This document shows positions 32,346 through 40,958 of a stretch of DNA of 64,000 nucleotides, piece after piece (the stretch's first letter is position 1; every line of letters starts with the position of its first letter). Source of the stretch: VRUE01 sp040879985 (lineage in GTDB: Bacteria; Actinomycetota; Thermoleophilia; Solirubrobacterales; 70-9); NCBI GenBank assembly GCA_040879985.1, contig JBBDJH010000004.1, positions 1-64,000 of the forward strand. Reading direction: 5' to 3'. Under the pieces are notes generated by a model that was given only the letters and a program-made list of their open reading frames with translations, had not been told where the DNA came from and searched no databases. The position numbers and the translations under genes are program-made.

Positions 32346-33094
32346 GCCGCTGGCTGCCTCCGGCGCTGACCCTCGCGGCGCTGATCGGCGTCTGGCAGGT
32401 CGCCGCGTCGACCGGCGCGCTCGCCGACGTGCTCGGGCTCGAATCCTTCCTCGTCCCCTCCCCGGCGGAAATCGGCGCGGCGCTGTGGGAAAGCCGCTCG
32501 CTGCTTGCCGAGAACGCCTGGGTGACGCTGCAGGAGATCCTCCTCGGCTTCCTCTGCGGGCTCGTCGCCGGGCTCGGCTTCGCCGTCCTGCTGCGCCTCT
32601 CGGCGACGCTGCGGCGGGCCTTCTACCCGCTGATGGTCGCCTCGCAGGCGGTCCCGATCATCGTCATCGCGCCGATTCTGGTCGTCTGGTTCGGCTTCGG
32701 CATCGGCCCCAAGCTGGTCGTCGTGGCGCTGCTCTGCTTCTTCCCGATCGCGGTCGCAACCGCCGACGGGCTGCGCTCGGTCGACCCCGAGGCGATCAAG
32801 ATGATGCGCACCCTCGACGCCTCGCGGCGCCAGGTCCTGCTGCGGGTCGAAGCGCCGGCGGCGCTTCCCTTCGTCTTCAGCGGCGCCAGGATCGCCGCCG
32901 CCTTCGCCCCGATCGGCGCCGTCTTCGGCGAGTGGGTCGGCGCCGACTCCGGCCTCGGCCACATGATCCTGCAGGACAACGCGCAGCTGGAGACGGCGCG
33001 GCTGTTCGCCGCCGCCCTCGTGCTCGCCGCGATCGCCCTCTCGCTTTTCGGCCTGCTGGCACTCGCAGAGCGCCGCATCGTCACTTGGCGATAG
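32342..33094 (+). CDS. ABC transporter permease (ThiX/SsuC-like)
   Basis: A 250-residue permease with six hydrophobic segments and the BPD_transp_1 EAA-like loop around ADGLRSVDPEAIKMMRTLDA, which contacts the ATPase. The N-terminus WLPPALTLAALIGVWQVAA is typical of NitT/TauT-type permeases. It is the middle gene of a three-gene operon, overlapping the ATPase gene by 4 nt. Confidence 0.9.
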   Translation: MSRWLPPALTLAALIGVWQVAASTGALADVLGLESFLVPSPAEIGAALWESRSLLAENAWVTLQEILLGFLCGLVAGLGFAVLLRLSATLRRAFYPLMVASQAVPIIVIAPILVVWFGFGIGPKLVVVALLCFFPIAVATADGLRSVDPEAIKMMRTLDASRRQVLLRVEAPAALPFVFSGARIAAAFAPIGAVFGEWVGADSGLGHMILQDNAQLETARLFAAALVLAAIALSLFGLLALAERRIVTWR

Positions 33095-33126
33095 AAGTCA
33101 ACCCCGCAACACGACCGAAGGAAGAG

Positions 33127-34155
33127 ATGAAGAACAAGCGTTCAGGCAGAAATCGTCACGGTTGGCAGATCGCCGCAATCGCGATCGTCGCCGCCGCGGC
33201 GGCCCTCGGACTCGCCGCCTGCGGTGAGAAGAGCGAGGACGGCGGCGGCACGGCGAGCGAGCCGTTCAGCCTGACGCTCGACTTCTACGCCAACCCCGAC
33301 CACGCCGGGATCTACATGGCGCAGAAGCTCGGCTACTTCGAGGACGCCGGGCTCGACGTCTCGATCCAGACCCCCTCCGACCCGGCGGCGCCGACCAAGC
33401 AGGTCGCCGCGGGCCGCACCGACCTGGCGATCTCCTACGAGCCCGAGGTCCTGCTGGCGCACGAGCAGGGGCTCGACGTGATCGCCGTCGGCGCCCTCGT
33501 CGACCGCCCGCTGACCTCGATGATCTGGCTGGAGAAATCCGGGATCGGCGGCATCGCCGGCCTGCGCGGCAAGACGATCGCGACCGCCGGGATCCCCTAC
33601 CAGGACGCCTACCTGGAGGCGATCCTCGCCCGCGTCGGGATGACGCCGGCGGACGTGAAGACCGTCAACGTCGGCTACGGGCTGCTGCCGGCGCTGGTCG
33701 GCGGCAAAGCGCAGGCGATGCTGGGCGGCTTCCGCAACATCGAGGGCGTCGACCTGCGCCTGCGCGGCAGGGACCCGGTCGTCACCCCGGTCGACCAGCT
33801 CGGCATCCCCACCTACGACGAGCTCGTCCTGCTCGCCAACCGCGGCCGCCTCGACGAAAACGCGGAGAAGATCCGCCTTTTCCTCGGCGCGCTGGCGCGC
33901 GGCACCGCGGCGGCCGCCGAGAACCGCACCGCGACCACCGAGGCGCTGCTCGAGGCGAACCCCGACCTCAACCCGCGACTGACCGCGGCCGAGGTCGTCG
34001 CGACCCTGCCGCTGCTCTCCAGGACCGGCCGCATGGACCCGGCGAAGTGGGAGGCCTTCATCGCCTGGATGCGCGAGAACGGGCAGCTCTCGAGCCGCCC
34101 GGACACCGCCGAGGTGCTGACCAACGAGTACCTAGCGGGCGAGATCCCCGAGTAG
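33127..34155 (+). CDS. ThiY-like substrate-binding lipoprotein (NMT1/THI5-like)
   Basis: A 342-residue binding lipoprotein with lipobox AALGLAACGEKS. The NMT1/THI5-like fold shows FYANPDHAGIYMAQKLGYF, VAAGRTDLAISYEPEVLLA, VDRPLTSMIWLEKSGI and GAYR-type GGFRNIEGVDLRL. These match ThiY, which binds formylamino-pyrimidine thiamine precursors, better than SsuA or TauA. The site GAAGGAAGA precedes ATG 33127. The 3' end overlaps the convergent GGDEF-EAL gene by 24 nt. Confidence 0.8.
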   Translation: MKNKRSGRNRHGWQIAAIAIVAAAAALGLAACGEKSEDGGGTASEPFSLTLDFYANPDHAGIYMAQKLGYFEDAGLDVSIQTPSDPAAPTKQVAAGRTDLAISYEPEVLLAHEQGLDVIAVGALVDRPLTSMIWLEKSGIGGIAGLRGKTIATAGIPYQDAYLEAILARVGMTPADVKTVNVGYGLLPALVGGKAQAMLGGFRNIEGVDLRLRGRDPVVTPVDQLGIPTYDELVLLANRGRLDENAEKIRLFLGALARGTAAAAENRTATTEALLEANPDLNPRLTAAEVVATLPLLSRTGRMDPAKWEAFIAWMRENGQLSSRPDTAEVLTNEYLAGEIPE

Positions 34156-36441
34156 GTCGAAGGCGTTCTCGCGCAGCAGCCCGGTCACCTTCTCGGCGGT
34201 GAGCGGGCGCGAGAAGAGGTGGCCCTGGGCGTAGTCGCAGCGGAGCCGGCGCAGCTCCGAGAGCTGCGCCTCGTTCTCGACCCCCTCGGCGATCGCGTCG
34301 AGTGAGAGGGCGCGGGCCATCCCGATCACCGCCTCGACGATCGCCGTGCGCTCCTGCTCGATGCCGAGGCCCTCGACGAAGGAGCGATCGATCTTCAGCG
34401 CGTCGAAGGGGAAGCGGTTGAGGTAGGCGAGCGAGGAGTAGCCGGTGCCGAAGTCGTCGAGGACGAGGCGGACGCCGATATCGCTGAGCTCCTCGAGGGT
34501 CGCTGTGGCGCCGGCCGACTCGCCGACGAGCGCGCTCTCGGTCACCTCGAGCCGCAGGTTGACCGGCTCGAGCCCGGTGCGGGCGAGGATCTCGCGCACG
34601 GTCGTGGCCAGGTCGCGGTGCGCCACCTGGCGCGCCGAGAGGTTGACGGCGACGTCGAGCGGGCGCTGGTCGGGGCGCAGCTCGTGCCAGCCGAGCGCCT
34701 GGCGACAGGCGGTCTCCTGCACCCAGCGGCCGATCGACTCGATCAGGCCGCTGTCCTCGGCGACCGAGACGAACTCGCCGGGGTCGAGCAGGCCGCGCTC
34801 GGGGTGCCGCCAGCGCACCAGCGCCTCGAGGCCGACGATCTCGCCGCTGCCCAGGCAGACCAGCGGCTGGTAGTGCAGCTCGAGCTCGTCGCGGTCGAGC
34901 GCGTGGCGCAGCTCGCGCTCGGTCTCGAGCCGGCGCAGCGCGTGGGCGCGCATCTCGGCGTCGAAGAGTTCGCAGCGGCCGCGGCCGCGCTCCTTCGCCC
35001 GGTACATGGCGGCGTCGGCGTCGCGGATCAACAGCTCGGCGTCGACCGGCTCGCTGCCGATCGGCCGGGCGATCGCGATGCCGACGCTGGCGGTGACGAA
35101 GTGGTCGGCGCCGCCCATCGAGTAGGGCTCCGAGAAGGCGCCCGCGACCCGGTCGGCGATCGCCAGCGCCTCGTTTTCGTCGCTGAGCCGGTCGACGAGG
35201 ATGCCGAACTCATCGCCGCCGAAGCGGGCGACGAGGTCGCCGGGCCGCAGGTGGGCGCGCAGGCGCGGCGCGACCGCCTGCAGCAGTTCGTCGCCGGCGT
35301 GGTGGCCGATGCTGTCGTTGATCAGCTTGAAGTGGTCGAGGTCGAGGAAGAGGATGCCGACCGGCGAGCCCGAGGCGGTGCTGCGGTGCAGCGCGTCGCG
35401 CAGCGAGTCGACGAAGCTGAGTCGGTTGGGGAGGCCGGTGAGGGAGTCGTGCAGGACCCGATGGCGCAGCGCCTCGTCGGCGCTGTGGCGCTCCAGCGCG
35501 TCGGCCAGCACGTTGGCCGAGGCCTGGACGAAGTGGACGTCCTGGGGGGTGAAGCGGCTCGGCTCGGTGGAGTGGATGTCGAGCACACCGAAGGGGCGCT
35601 CCTTGCCGGCGATCGGCACGGCGAGGCTGCTGCGCACGTCGAGCACGCGCAGCGCCGGCGGCATCGAGTAGCGCCGCTCGCTGGACCAGTCGTCGACGAT
35701 CACGTGCAGGCCCGACTCCAGCGCCGCGCCGGCATGCGAGTCGCGCGCCGCCGAGGCGCGGCGCTCGGCGCCGCCGCCGCGCTCCTCGAGCCCGGCGCGC
35801 AGGTGCAGGCGGCGGCCCTCGCGGCCCGCCTCCCAGACGCAGGCCGCCTCGACGCCCTCGATCTCTGCCATCAGCGGCACCGCCTGCTTGGCGAGGCGCT
35901 GCGGGTCGCCGTCCTGCAGCGCGTGCCGGCCGAGTCGCGCCACCGCGGCCTGCTGGGCCGCCGCCCGGTGCAGCTCCTGCTCGGCGAGCTTGCGCTCGGT
36001 GATGTCGTAGAGGACGCCGTGCCAGACCTGGATGCCGGCGTCGTCGGGCTCCAGCACCGCCTCGTCGAGGATCCAGACGACGGTGCCCTCGCGGCTGATC
36101 ATCCGGTAGTCGATCGGCGGCGCGTTGCAGCCGTCCCCGGCCGCCTTGCGCGTCTCCTGCTCGAGCGCGCTCGCGCGGTCCTCGGGATGGACTCGCGCGG
36201 CCCAGAGCCCCGCGTCGGCCATCCACTCCTCTGGGCTGTAACCGAGGATCTGCTCGATCTGGGGGCTGACGTAGCGCCAGCGACCGCGCTCGCCGAGCTC
36301 GCAGGAGTAGACGATCGCGGGCAGGCGCTCGATCAGGCGGCGGTAGCCTCCGGCCGCCGAGGAGATCTCACCGAGGAACTCGGCGACGCGCTCTTCGGGC
36401 CAGCCCTCGCCCGTGGAGCCGATCTCGCCCGCGCGTTCCAT
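34132..36441 (-). CDS. PAS-GAF-GGDEF-EAL cyclic-di-GMP signalling protein
   Basis: A 769-residue soluble protein. A PAS domain (~35-150) has LPAIVYSCELGERGRWRYVS and ends YDITERKLAEQE. A GAF domain follows (~165-310). The GGDEF domain (~325-490) keeps the active motif RFGGDEFG (~404) and LFLDLDHFKLIND. The EAL domain (~505-755) keeps EALVRWRHP, NLSARQ, DDFGTGYSSL and KIDRSFV. Both catalytic motifs look intact, so it could make and break c-di-GMP, with the PAS and GAF parts choosing. No transmembrane helix is seen. Confidence 0.93.
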   Translation of the reverse strand: MERAGEIGSTGEGWPEERVAEFLGEISSAAGGYRRLIERLPAIVYSCELGERGRWRYVSPQIEQILGYSPEEWMADAGLWAARVHPEDRASALEQETRKAAGDGCNAPPIDYRMISREGTVVWILDEAVLEPDDAGIQVWHGVLYDITERKLAEQELHRAAAQQAAVARLGRHALQDGDPQRLAKQAVPLMAEIEGVEAACVWEAGREGRRLHLRAGLEERGGGAERRASAARDSHAGAALESGLHVIVDDWSSERRYSMPPALRVLDVRSSLAVPIAGKERPFGVLDIHSTEPSRFTPQDVHFVQASANVLADALERHSADEALRHRVLHDSLTGLPNRLSFVDSLRDALHRSTASGSPVGILFLDLDHFKLINDSIGHHAGDELLQAVAPRLRAHLRPGDLVARFGGDEFGILVDRLSDENEALAIADRVAGAFSEPYSMGGADHFVTASVGIAIARPIGSEPVDAELLIRDADAAMYRAKERGRGRCELFDAEMRAHALRRLETERELRHALDRDELELHYQPLVCLGSGEIVGLEALVRWRHPERGLLDPGEFVSVAEDSGLIESIGRWVQETACRQALGWHELRPDQRPLDVAVNLSARQVAHRDLATTVREILARTGLEPVNLRLEVTESALVGESAGATATLEELSDIGVRLVLDDFGTGYSSLAYLNRFPFDALKIDRSFVEGLGIEQERTAIVEAVIGMARALSLDAIAEGVENEAQLSELRRLRCDYAQGHLFSRPLTAEKVTGLLRENAFDLLGDLAR

Positions 36442-36471
36442 GCGGGCCTATCGGCAGCGGGCGGGGTTCCT

Positions 36472-37428
36472 TTATCTGTACAAGCCGATCGTCCAGATGC
36501 CCGCCAGGCCGCGGAAGGGCTCGTAGGGCGCGTAGAACTCCTCGACCTCCTCGACGGTGGCGCGGCGGCCGAGCCGGGCCAGGCGGCCGACCAGCTTGAG
36601 GAAGACCAGGTCGCCGGCCGGCAGCGAGTCGGGGTCGCCGCGCCCGAACAGGCCGAGGCACTGCACGGTCCAGGGGCCGATTTCGGGGATCGCCAGCAGC
36701 CGCCGGTCGGCGCCGGGCTCGCCGGGCGAGACCCGGCCGGCGGCGATCTCGCGGGCGACGGCGCGCAGGGCGACCGAGCGGCCGGGCGAGAGCTCCATCG
36801 CGGCCAGTTCGGCCGGCGCCCGGCCGGCGATCGTCGCCGCGGCCGGGACATCGCGCAGGGGGTGGTCGAGGTTTGAACCGCTATGCGACTCAAACCTCGA
36901 CCACCCCCCGTTGCGATCGGGCTCGAGCCGCGCGCCCCAGCGGCCGACGATGCGGCGCTGGATGCGGGCGGCGCGCTCGCTCTCGATCAGCTGTTTGACG
37001 ACGGCCCAGGCGAGCGCCTCCCAGGCCCAGGGCCGGCGCGCCGGCCGCAGCCAGGGCCGGCGACGCAGCAACGGGCCGAGCAGCGGGTCGCGGCTGAAGC
37101 GGCGGTAGAACTGCGTCAGGTCGTCATCGACCCCGAGCGCGAAGCGCATCCGCTCGATCGCCAGCCGCAGCTCGGCCTGGCCGGCGGGACGGCTGGCCGG
37201 CGAGGGGATCGAGTGCGGCGCGGCGACCGCCTCCGGGTCGAGCGGCTCGGCGCGCAGCGCGACCCGCCCGCCGCCCGGTTCCCAGGCCCGCACCAGGACG
37301 GGGCTCTCCCCCACCCGCAGCAGCCGCGCGACAACCCCGCCGCCGGCCCGCATCACCCGGTCTTCGCTGCTGTAGCGGGGCAGCCGAAAGGGCGAAGCCG
37401 GCTTCGCCTCGACCGCGAGGCTCGTCAC
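36472..37428 (-). CDS. AlkA-like HhH-GPD DNA glycosylase carrying an in-frame palindromic insert
   Basis: A 318-residue base-excision enzyme of the 3-methyladenine DNA glycosylase II type. The helix-hairpin-helix is LLAIPEIGPWTVQCLGLF and the catalytic Asp is in LPAGDLVFLK (~residue 273). An N-terminal AlkA-like domain is present. Residues ~174-190 (WSRFESHSGSNLDH) are encoded by family A palindrome copy 2, 51 nt inserted in frame in the loop before LRDVPAAATIAGRAPAEL. GTG start at 37428 overlaps the upstream small gene's stop by 4 nt. Confidence 0.85.
   Translation of the reverse strand: MTSLAVEAKPASPFRLPRYSSEDRVMRAGGGVVARLLRVGESPVLVRAWEPGGGRVALRAEPLDPEAVAAPHSIPSPASRPAGQAELRLAIERMRFALGVDDDLTQFYRRFSRDPLLGPLLRRRPWLRPARRPWAWEALAWAVVKQLIESERAARIQRRIVGRWGARLEPDRNGGWSRFESHSGSNLDHPLRDVPAAATIAGRAPAELAAMELSPGRSVALRAVAREIAAGRVSPGEPGADRRLLAIPEIGPWTVQCLGLFGRGDPDSLPAGDLVFLKLVGRLARLGRRATVEEVEEFYAPYEPFRGLAGIWTIGLYR
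36858..36908. repeat. Family A palindrome, copy 2, inside the glycosylase gene
   Basis: GGGGGTGGTCGAGGTTTGA pairs with TCAAACCTCGACCACCCCC; the loop contains ACCGCTATGCGAC. The core is the same as 42031-42077, but the outer arm here is GGGGG/CCCCC. Length 51 nt is a multiple of three. Confidence 0.9.
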
Positions 37429-37691
37429 TTGCCGAGCAGGTGCACGTCCACGAGAAACGAACGGCTGGCGACGACCTTGGGCTGCCGCTTGCGCCGGGGC
37501 AGCAACCGGCCCGGCGAGTTCTTCGCGGCGGCCCCCACAGCCCGCACAACCGCCACGGTAGCCGCGCCCAGGACGAGGCCACCGACCGCTGCTACCGCTG
37601 CCGTTCGCGCCTCGCCCTGCAAGGCAGGCAGGTTGGAGGGCTCACGCTCCAGAACACGGACTCGGACCGGCTCAAGCTCAAATTCACTCAT
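37425..37691 (-). CDS. Small membrane-associated protein
   Basis: An 88-residue protein with an acidic start (MSEFELEPVRVRVLERE), a central hydrophobic stretch (TAAVAAVGGLVLGAATVAVV) and a basic C-terminus (GRLLPRRKRQPK). ATG at 37691 is used. It overlaps the glycosylase start by 4 nt, so the two are translationally coupled. The function is unknown. Confidence 0.55.
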   Translation of the reverse strand: MSEFELEPVRVRVLEREPSNLPALQGEARTAAVAAVGGLVLGAATVAVVRAVGAAAKNSPGRLLPRRKRQPKVVASRSFLVDVHLLGK

Positions 37692-37759
37692 CGACCGACT
37701 GTAGCGGCAAGGCCAGCGCGACCCGCCATGAAAGCCGGAAACTGCGAGCAAGACAGGGT

Positions 37760-37862
37760 GATCCCGGTAGGGGTGGAACGTCTTGTACTTTTTCCGCGAA
37801 GACGACCTCGGACAGCCGCAATTTGTCTTCGGAAAAAGTTAAGTGGAACCCCTACCGGGATC
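37760..37862. repeat. Family B palindromic element, copy 1
   Basis: Outer arms GATCCCGGTAGGGG (37760-37773) and CCCCTACCGGGATC (37849-37862) pair perfectly. Inside are the half-sites GGAACGTCTTGTACTTTTTC and GGAAAAAGTTAAGTGGA with ACCTCGGAC between. The right part encodes the last residues and TAA stop of the GNAT gene. Confidence 0.9.
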
Positions 37863-39002
37863 GCCCCCACCAAGTGCCTTTTCATAGATCCGGTACCGCT
37901 TGACGACGGTCCCCCCCATCCCCTCCATCGCCCGGTTCATCGCCTCGTTGGTCTCGAGGATCCAGCCGGTCTCGCCACCGGGCACGCCCTCGGGGCTGGC
38001 CGCCTCGAGGTGCTTGAGGTAGAGGCCGGCGGCGACGCCGCTGTGGCGGTAGGCGTCCTTGACCCCGAGCGCGAAGACCCGCACACGATCGATCCGGCGT
38101 TTGGCGAGCAGGAACCTGGCCCAGCCGAAGGGCAGCAGGCGCCCGTTCGTCTTCGCCAGCGCCTGGTTGATATCGGGCAGGGTGAAGGCGACGCCGACCG
38201 TCTCGCCGTCCTTTTCGGCGATGAACCCCCAGTCCTCGTCGAGCACCTGCCTGAGCAGCTTGGCGTGGAACTCGATCTCGGCGTCGGTGGCGGGGACGAA
38301 GCCCCAGTTCTTCGACCAGGCCTCGTTGTAAACCTCGCTGAAGCGACGCATCTCCGCCGGCAGGTCGCGCTTGCGGAAGTTGCGGATCGTCACACCTTCG
38401 TCGCTCAGCGCCTTGGTCGCCGCGGCGTGGATCTCGGGCGCGAACTGGTCGCCTTCCTTGAGCTCGCCGAGCTCGAGGTACCACATCAGCAGGTCCATCG
38501 CCTTGCCGTAGCCGAGCCGCTCGAGCAGCTCCCTGTAGAAGGGCGGGTGCCAGTTCTGCAGGATCATCGGCCGCAGCTCATGGCCCTCGATCAGGATCCC
38601 GACCTCGTCGTTGGTGGTGAAGTCCATCGGGCCGAGCAGGCGGCCGCGGCCGCGCTCGGCCAGCCAGGCCTCGGCGGCGCCGAGCAGGGCCGCCGCCACC
38701 GCCGGGTCGTCGACCGTCTCGAAGAAGCCGAACATGCCGTCGCTGCCGCCCTGGGTGCGGTCCCATTCGCGGTCGATCTGGGCGCTGACCCGGCCGACCG
38801 GCTGGCCGTCGCGTTCGGCGACGAAGAGCTCGGCCTCGGCGTGCTCGAAGTAGGGGTTCTTGCCGCGGTCGAGGAACTGCATGCGGTCGAAGATCAGCGG
38901 CGGCACCCACTGCGGGTGGTCGCGGTGCAGGTGGAACGGCACCTTGACGAAGCGCTTCAGCTCACGCCGGGAGCGGACGGGGCGGATTTCGACGCTGGAC
39001 AC
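37839..39002 (-). CDS. GNAT-fold acyltransferase (YghO / bacterial ceramide synthase-like)
   Basis: A 387-residue double-domain GNAT protein. FVKVPFHLHRDHPQWVPPL, NPYFEHAEAELFVAERDG, RLLGPMDFTTNDEVGILIEG and ALGVKDAYRHSGVAAGLYL are visible blocks. This family includes proteins reported as bacterial ceramide synthases. It is divergently paired (26-nt gap) with a serine-palmitoyltransferase-like gene, so a joint role in sphingolipid synthesis is plausible but not proven. GTG start at 39002. The last residues (GDPGRGST) and the stop are encoded by repeat B1. Confidence 0.65.
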   Translation of the reverse strand: MSSVEIRPVRSRRELKRFVKVPFHLHRDHPQWVPPLIFDRMQFLDRGKNPYFEHAEAELFVAERDGQPVGRVSAQIDREWDRTQGGSDGMFGFFETVDDPAVAAALLGAAEAWLAERGRGRLLGPMDFTTNDEVGILIEGHELRPMILQNWHPPFYRELLERLGYGKAMDLLMWYLELGELKEGDQFAPEIHAAATKALSDEGVTIRNFRKRDLPAEMRRFSEVYNEAWSKNWGFVPATDAEIEFHAKLLRQVLDEDWGFIAEKDGETVGVAFTLPDINQALAKTNGRLLPFGWARFLLAKRRIDRVRVFALGVKDAYRHSGVAAGLYLKHLEAASPEGVPGGETGWILETNEAMNRAMEGMGGTVVKRYRIYEKALGGGDPGRGST

Positions 39003-39028
39003 GGCAGCCGGGAACCTACACTCCCGGG

Positions 39029-40285
39029 ATGGACGAAACCGCCAGGACCCCCGTCGACGTGTTCGAGAAGGCGCGCAGCCACGAGCGGCTCGAGCAGCTC
39101 GAAGCGGCGAAGCAGCACGACCTGCTGCCCTACTTCCGCCTACTCACCTCGGAGGCCGGGCCGGTGGTCGAGATGGAGGGCCGCGAGACGATCATGCTCG
39201 GCTCCAACAACTACCTTGGCCTGACCGGCGACGGGCGGGTCAAGGCGGCGGCGCGCGAGGCGCTGGAGACCTACGGGACCGGCGTCACCGGCTCGCGCCT
39301 GCTCAACGGGACGACGCCGCTGCACGTCGAGCTCGAGCGCGAGCTGGCCGAGTGGATGGGGACCGAGGAGGCGATCGTCTACACGACCGGCTACCAGGCC
39401 AACGTCGGCTGCATCGGCACGATCCTCGCGCCCGGCGACACGGTGATCTGCGACGCCGGCGACCACGCCTCGATCCTCGACGGCTGCAAGCTCTCCGGGG
39501 CGAAGCTGCGGCCCTTCCGCCACAACCGCATGGACAAGCTGGAGAAGATGCTGCAGCGGGCGGGCGAGGACGGCGGCGGCGTGCTGGTCGTCGTCGACGG
39601 GGTCTTCTCGATGGAGGGCGACGTCTGCGACCTGCCGCGGATCGTCGAGCTCTGCCGCGCCCACGGCGCCCGACTGATGGTCGACGAGGCGCACGGCGCC
39701 GGCGTGCTCGGCGCCCGCGGCGCCGGCGCCGCCGAGCTGTTCGGCCTCGAGGACCAGGTCGACCTGCGGATGGGCACCTTCTCGAAGAGCCTCGCCTCCT
39801 GCGGCGGCTTCATCGCCGGCCCGGCCGACGTGATCGAGTACCTGCGGATCGCCTCGCGCTCCTTCGTCTTCAGCGCCTCTGCGGTGCCGGCGGCGGTCGG
39901 CGCCGCGCTCGGCGCGCTGCGGGCGATCCGCGCCGACGGGCCGGCGCTGTTCGCGGCCCTGCTCGGCAACGCCGAGTACCTGCGCGAGGGGCTGCGCGGG
40001 CTCGGCCTGAAGGTGATCGAGCCCGGCCTGCTGCCCGACGGCACGGTGGCGACGACGCCGGTGGTGCCGGTGATCGCCGGCGACGACTGGCAGGCGGTAC
40101 TGCTCTGGAAGGCGCTCTTCGAGGCCGGCGTCTACACCAACGTGGCGATCCACCCGGCCGTGCCGCCCGGCGGAGCGCTGCTGCGGACCAGCGTGATGGC
40201 GACCCACGAGCGGGCCCACCTCGACCGGGCGCTGGAGACGATCGCCCGCACCATTGAAGACTTTCCTGAGCTTCCAAGTACGTGA
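39029..40285 (+). CDS. Alpha-oxoamine synthase, serine palmitoyltransferase-like
   Basis: A 418-residue PLP enzyme that condenses an amino acid with an acyl-CoA. SNNYLGLTGDGRVKAA, GSRLLNGTTPLHVELE and VDEAHGAGVLGARGAG are family motifs; the PLP Lys is in GTFSKSLASCGGFIAG (K253). That motif and NVAIHPAVPPGGALLRTSVM resemble bacterial serine palmitoyltransferases more than BioF or KBL, and no biotin gene is nearby. The divergent GNAT neighbour supports a sphingoid-base or ceramide pathway. BioF or Kbl activity remains possible. Confidence 0.75.
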   Translation: MDETARTPVDVFEKARSHERLEQLEAAKQHDLLPYFRLLTSEAGPVVEMEGRETIMLGSNNYLGLTGDGRVKAAAREALETYGTGVTGSRLLNGTTPLHVELERELAEWMGTEEAIVYTTGYQANVGCIGTILAPGDTVICDAGDHASILDGCKLSGAKLRPFRHNRMDKLEKMLQRAGEDGGGVLVVVDGVFSMEGDVCDLPRIVELCRAHGARLMVDEAHGAGVLGARGAGAAELFGLEDQVDLRMGTFSKSLASCGGFIAGPADVIEYLRIASRSFVFSASAVPAAVGAALGALRAIRADGPALFAALLGNAEYLREGLRGLGLKVIEPGLLPDGTVATTPVVPVIAGDDWQAVLLWKALFEAGVYTNVAIHPAVPPGGALLRTSVMATHERAHLDRALETIARTIEDFPELPST

Positions 40286-40404
40286 GCGGCTATGCATACC
40301 CCAGCGGGGGTAGTTTCCGGCCCGGCCGATTCCGAGCGAGGCCGGCTCCGCACGAAAAAGATGCTCTTAGCGGGCGGGGCGGGGGCGATTCGCTCGGCGC
40401 GGGG

Positions 40405-40434
40405 TTGACGGTCGAGGCCCCCAGCACGTAGCTT
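40405..40434 (+). promoter_or_regulatory. Candidate sigma-70 promoter of mihF
   Basis: TTGACG (40405-40410) and TAGCTT (40429-40434) with an 18-bp spacer, 120 nt before mihF. A separate inverted repeat TACCCC-AGCG-GGGGTA lies at 40297-40312, just after the preceding gene. The 269-nt space 40286-40554 holds no other feature I can name. Confidence 0.5.
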
Positions 40435-40554
40435 GACCCCTCGCCGCGGATCCGGGTGAGGAGGACGCGGCGGCGACAGTTCAAGCGACCGAGCCGGGGC
40501 AGGCCCGGCCGGTGCATGGCACCAGTCAAGAAAACCCTAGAGGGAGGACTCCCA

Positions 40555-40917
40555 GTGGAAGCTGTATCGATCGCCCCTGCTTCGACGACCGCAATTGCGC
40601 CGCAGGCGCCGCAGCACATGCAGGCCCTGGCCCGCGCCAACCGGGTGCGGCTCGCCAGAGCGGAGCTGAAGCGATCGGTCGGGCGCGGCGAGGTGGACGT
40701 CGCCGAGGTGATCGAGGGCTGCCCCTGGGAGGCCGAGAGCATGACCCTGGCCGAGCTGCTGACCAGCCAGCGCCGCTGGGGACGCACGCGGGTGCGCAAG
40801 CTTCTGCAAACGTTGGCGCTGAGCGAGAACAAGCGGATCGGCACGCTGACGCCGCGCCAGCGAACCCTGCTGACCAGCGCCCTAAGCCCACGATCCCGCG
40901 ACACGGTGCTCGTCTGA
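40555..40917 (+). CDS. mihF: Actinobacterial integration host factor
   Basis: A 120-residue nucleoid-associated protein. After a short variable N-terminus, the conserved part begins MQALARANRVRLARAELKRS and contains DVAEVIEGCPWEAESMTLAE, LLTSQRRWGRTRVRKLL and NKRIGTLTPRQRTLL, matching mIHF. It bends DNA and is needed for phage integration and chromosome organisation. GTG at 40555 is chosen because AGGGAGG (40541-40547) precedes it at 7 nt. It is a useful phylum marker. Confidence 0.9.
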   Translation: MEAVSIAPASTTAIAPQAPQHMQALARANRVRLARAELKRSVGRGEVDVAEVIEGCPWEAESMTLAELLTSQRRWGRTRVRKLLQTLALSENKRIGTLTPRQRTLLTSALSPRSRDTVLV

Positions 40918-40958
40918 GCGTCGCCGCCACGCTTGGCTGCGGGCGGGACTATCCCGGC

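Noticed and set aside
34618..36876. Long plus-strand open frame opposite the GGDEF-EAL gene
   Set aside because: Antisense shadow; the minus strand carries intact PAS, GAF, GGDEF and EAL motifs.
39029..40285. BioF (biotin synthesis) assignment
   Set aside because: No biotin genes nearby, and the Lys site and C-terminal motifs resemble serine palmitoyltransferase; kept only as an alternative.
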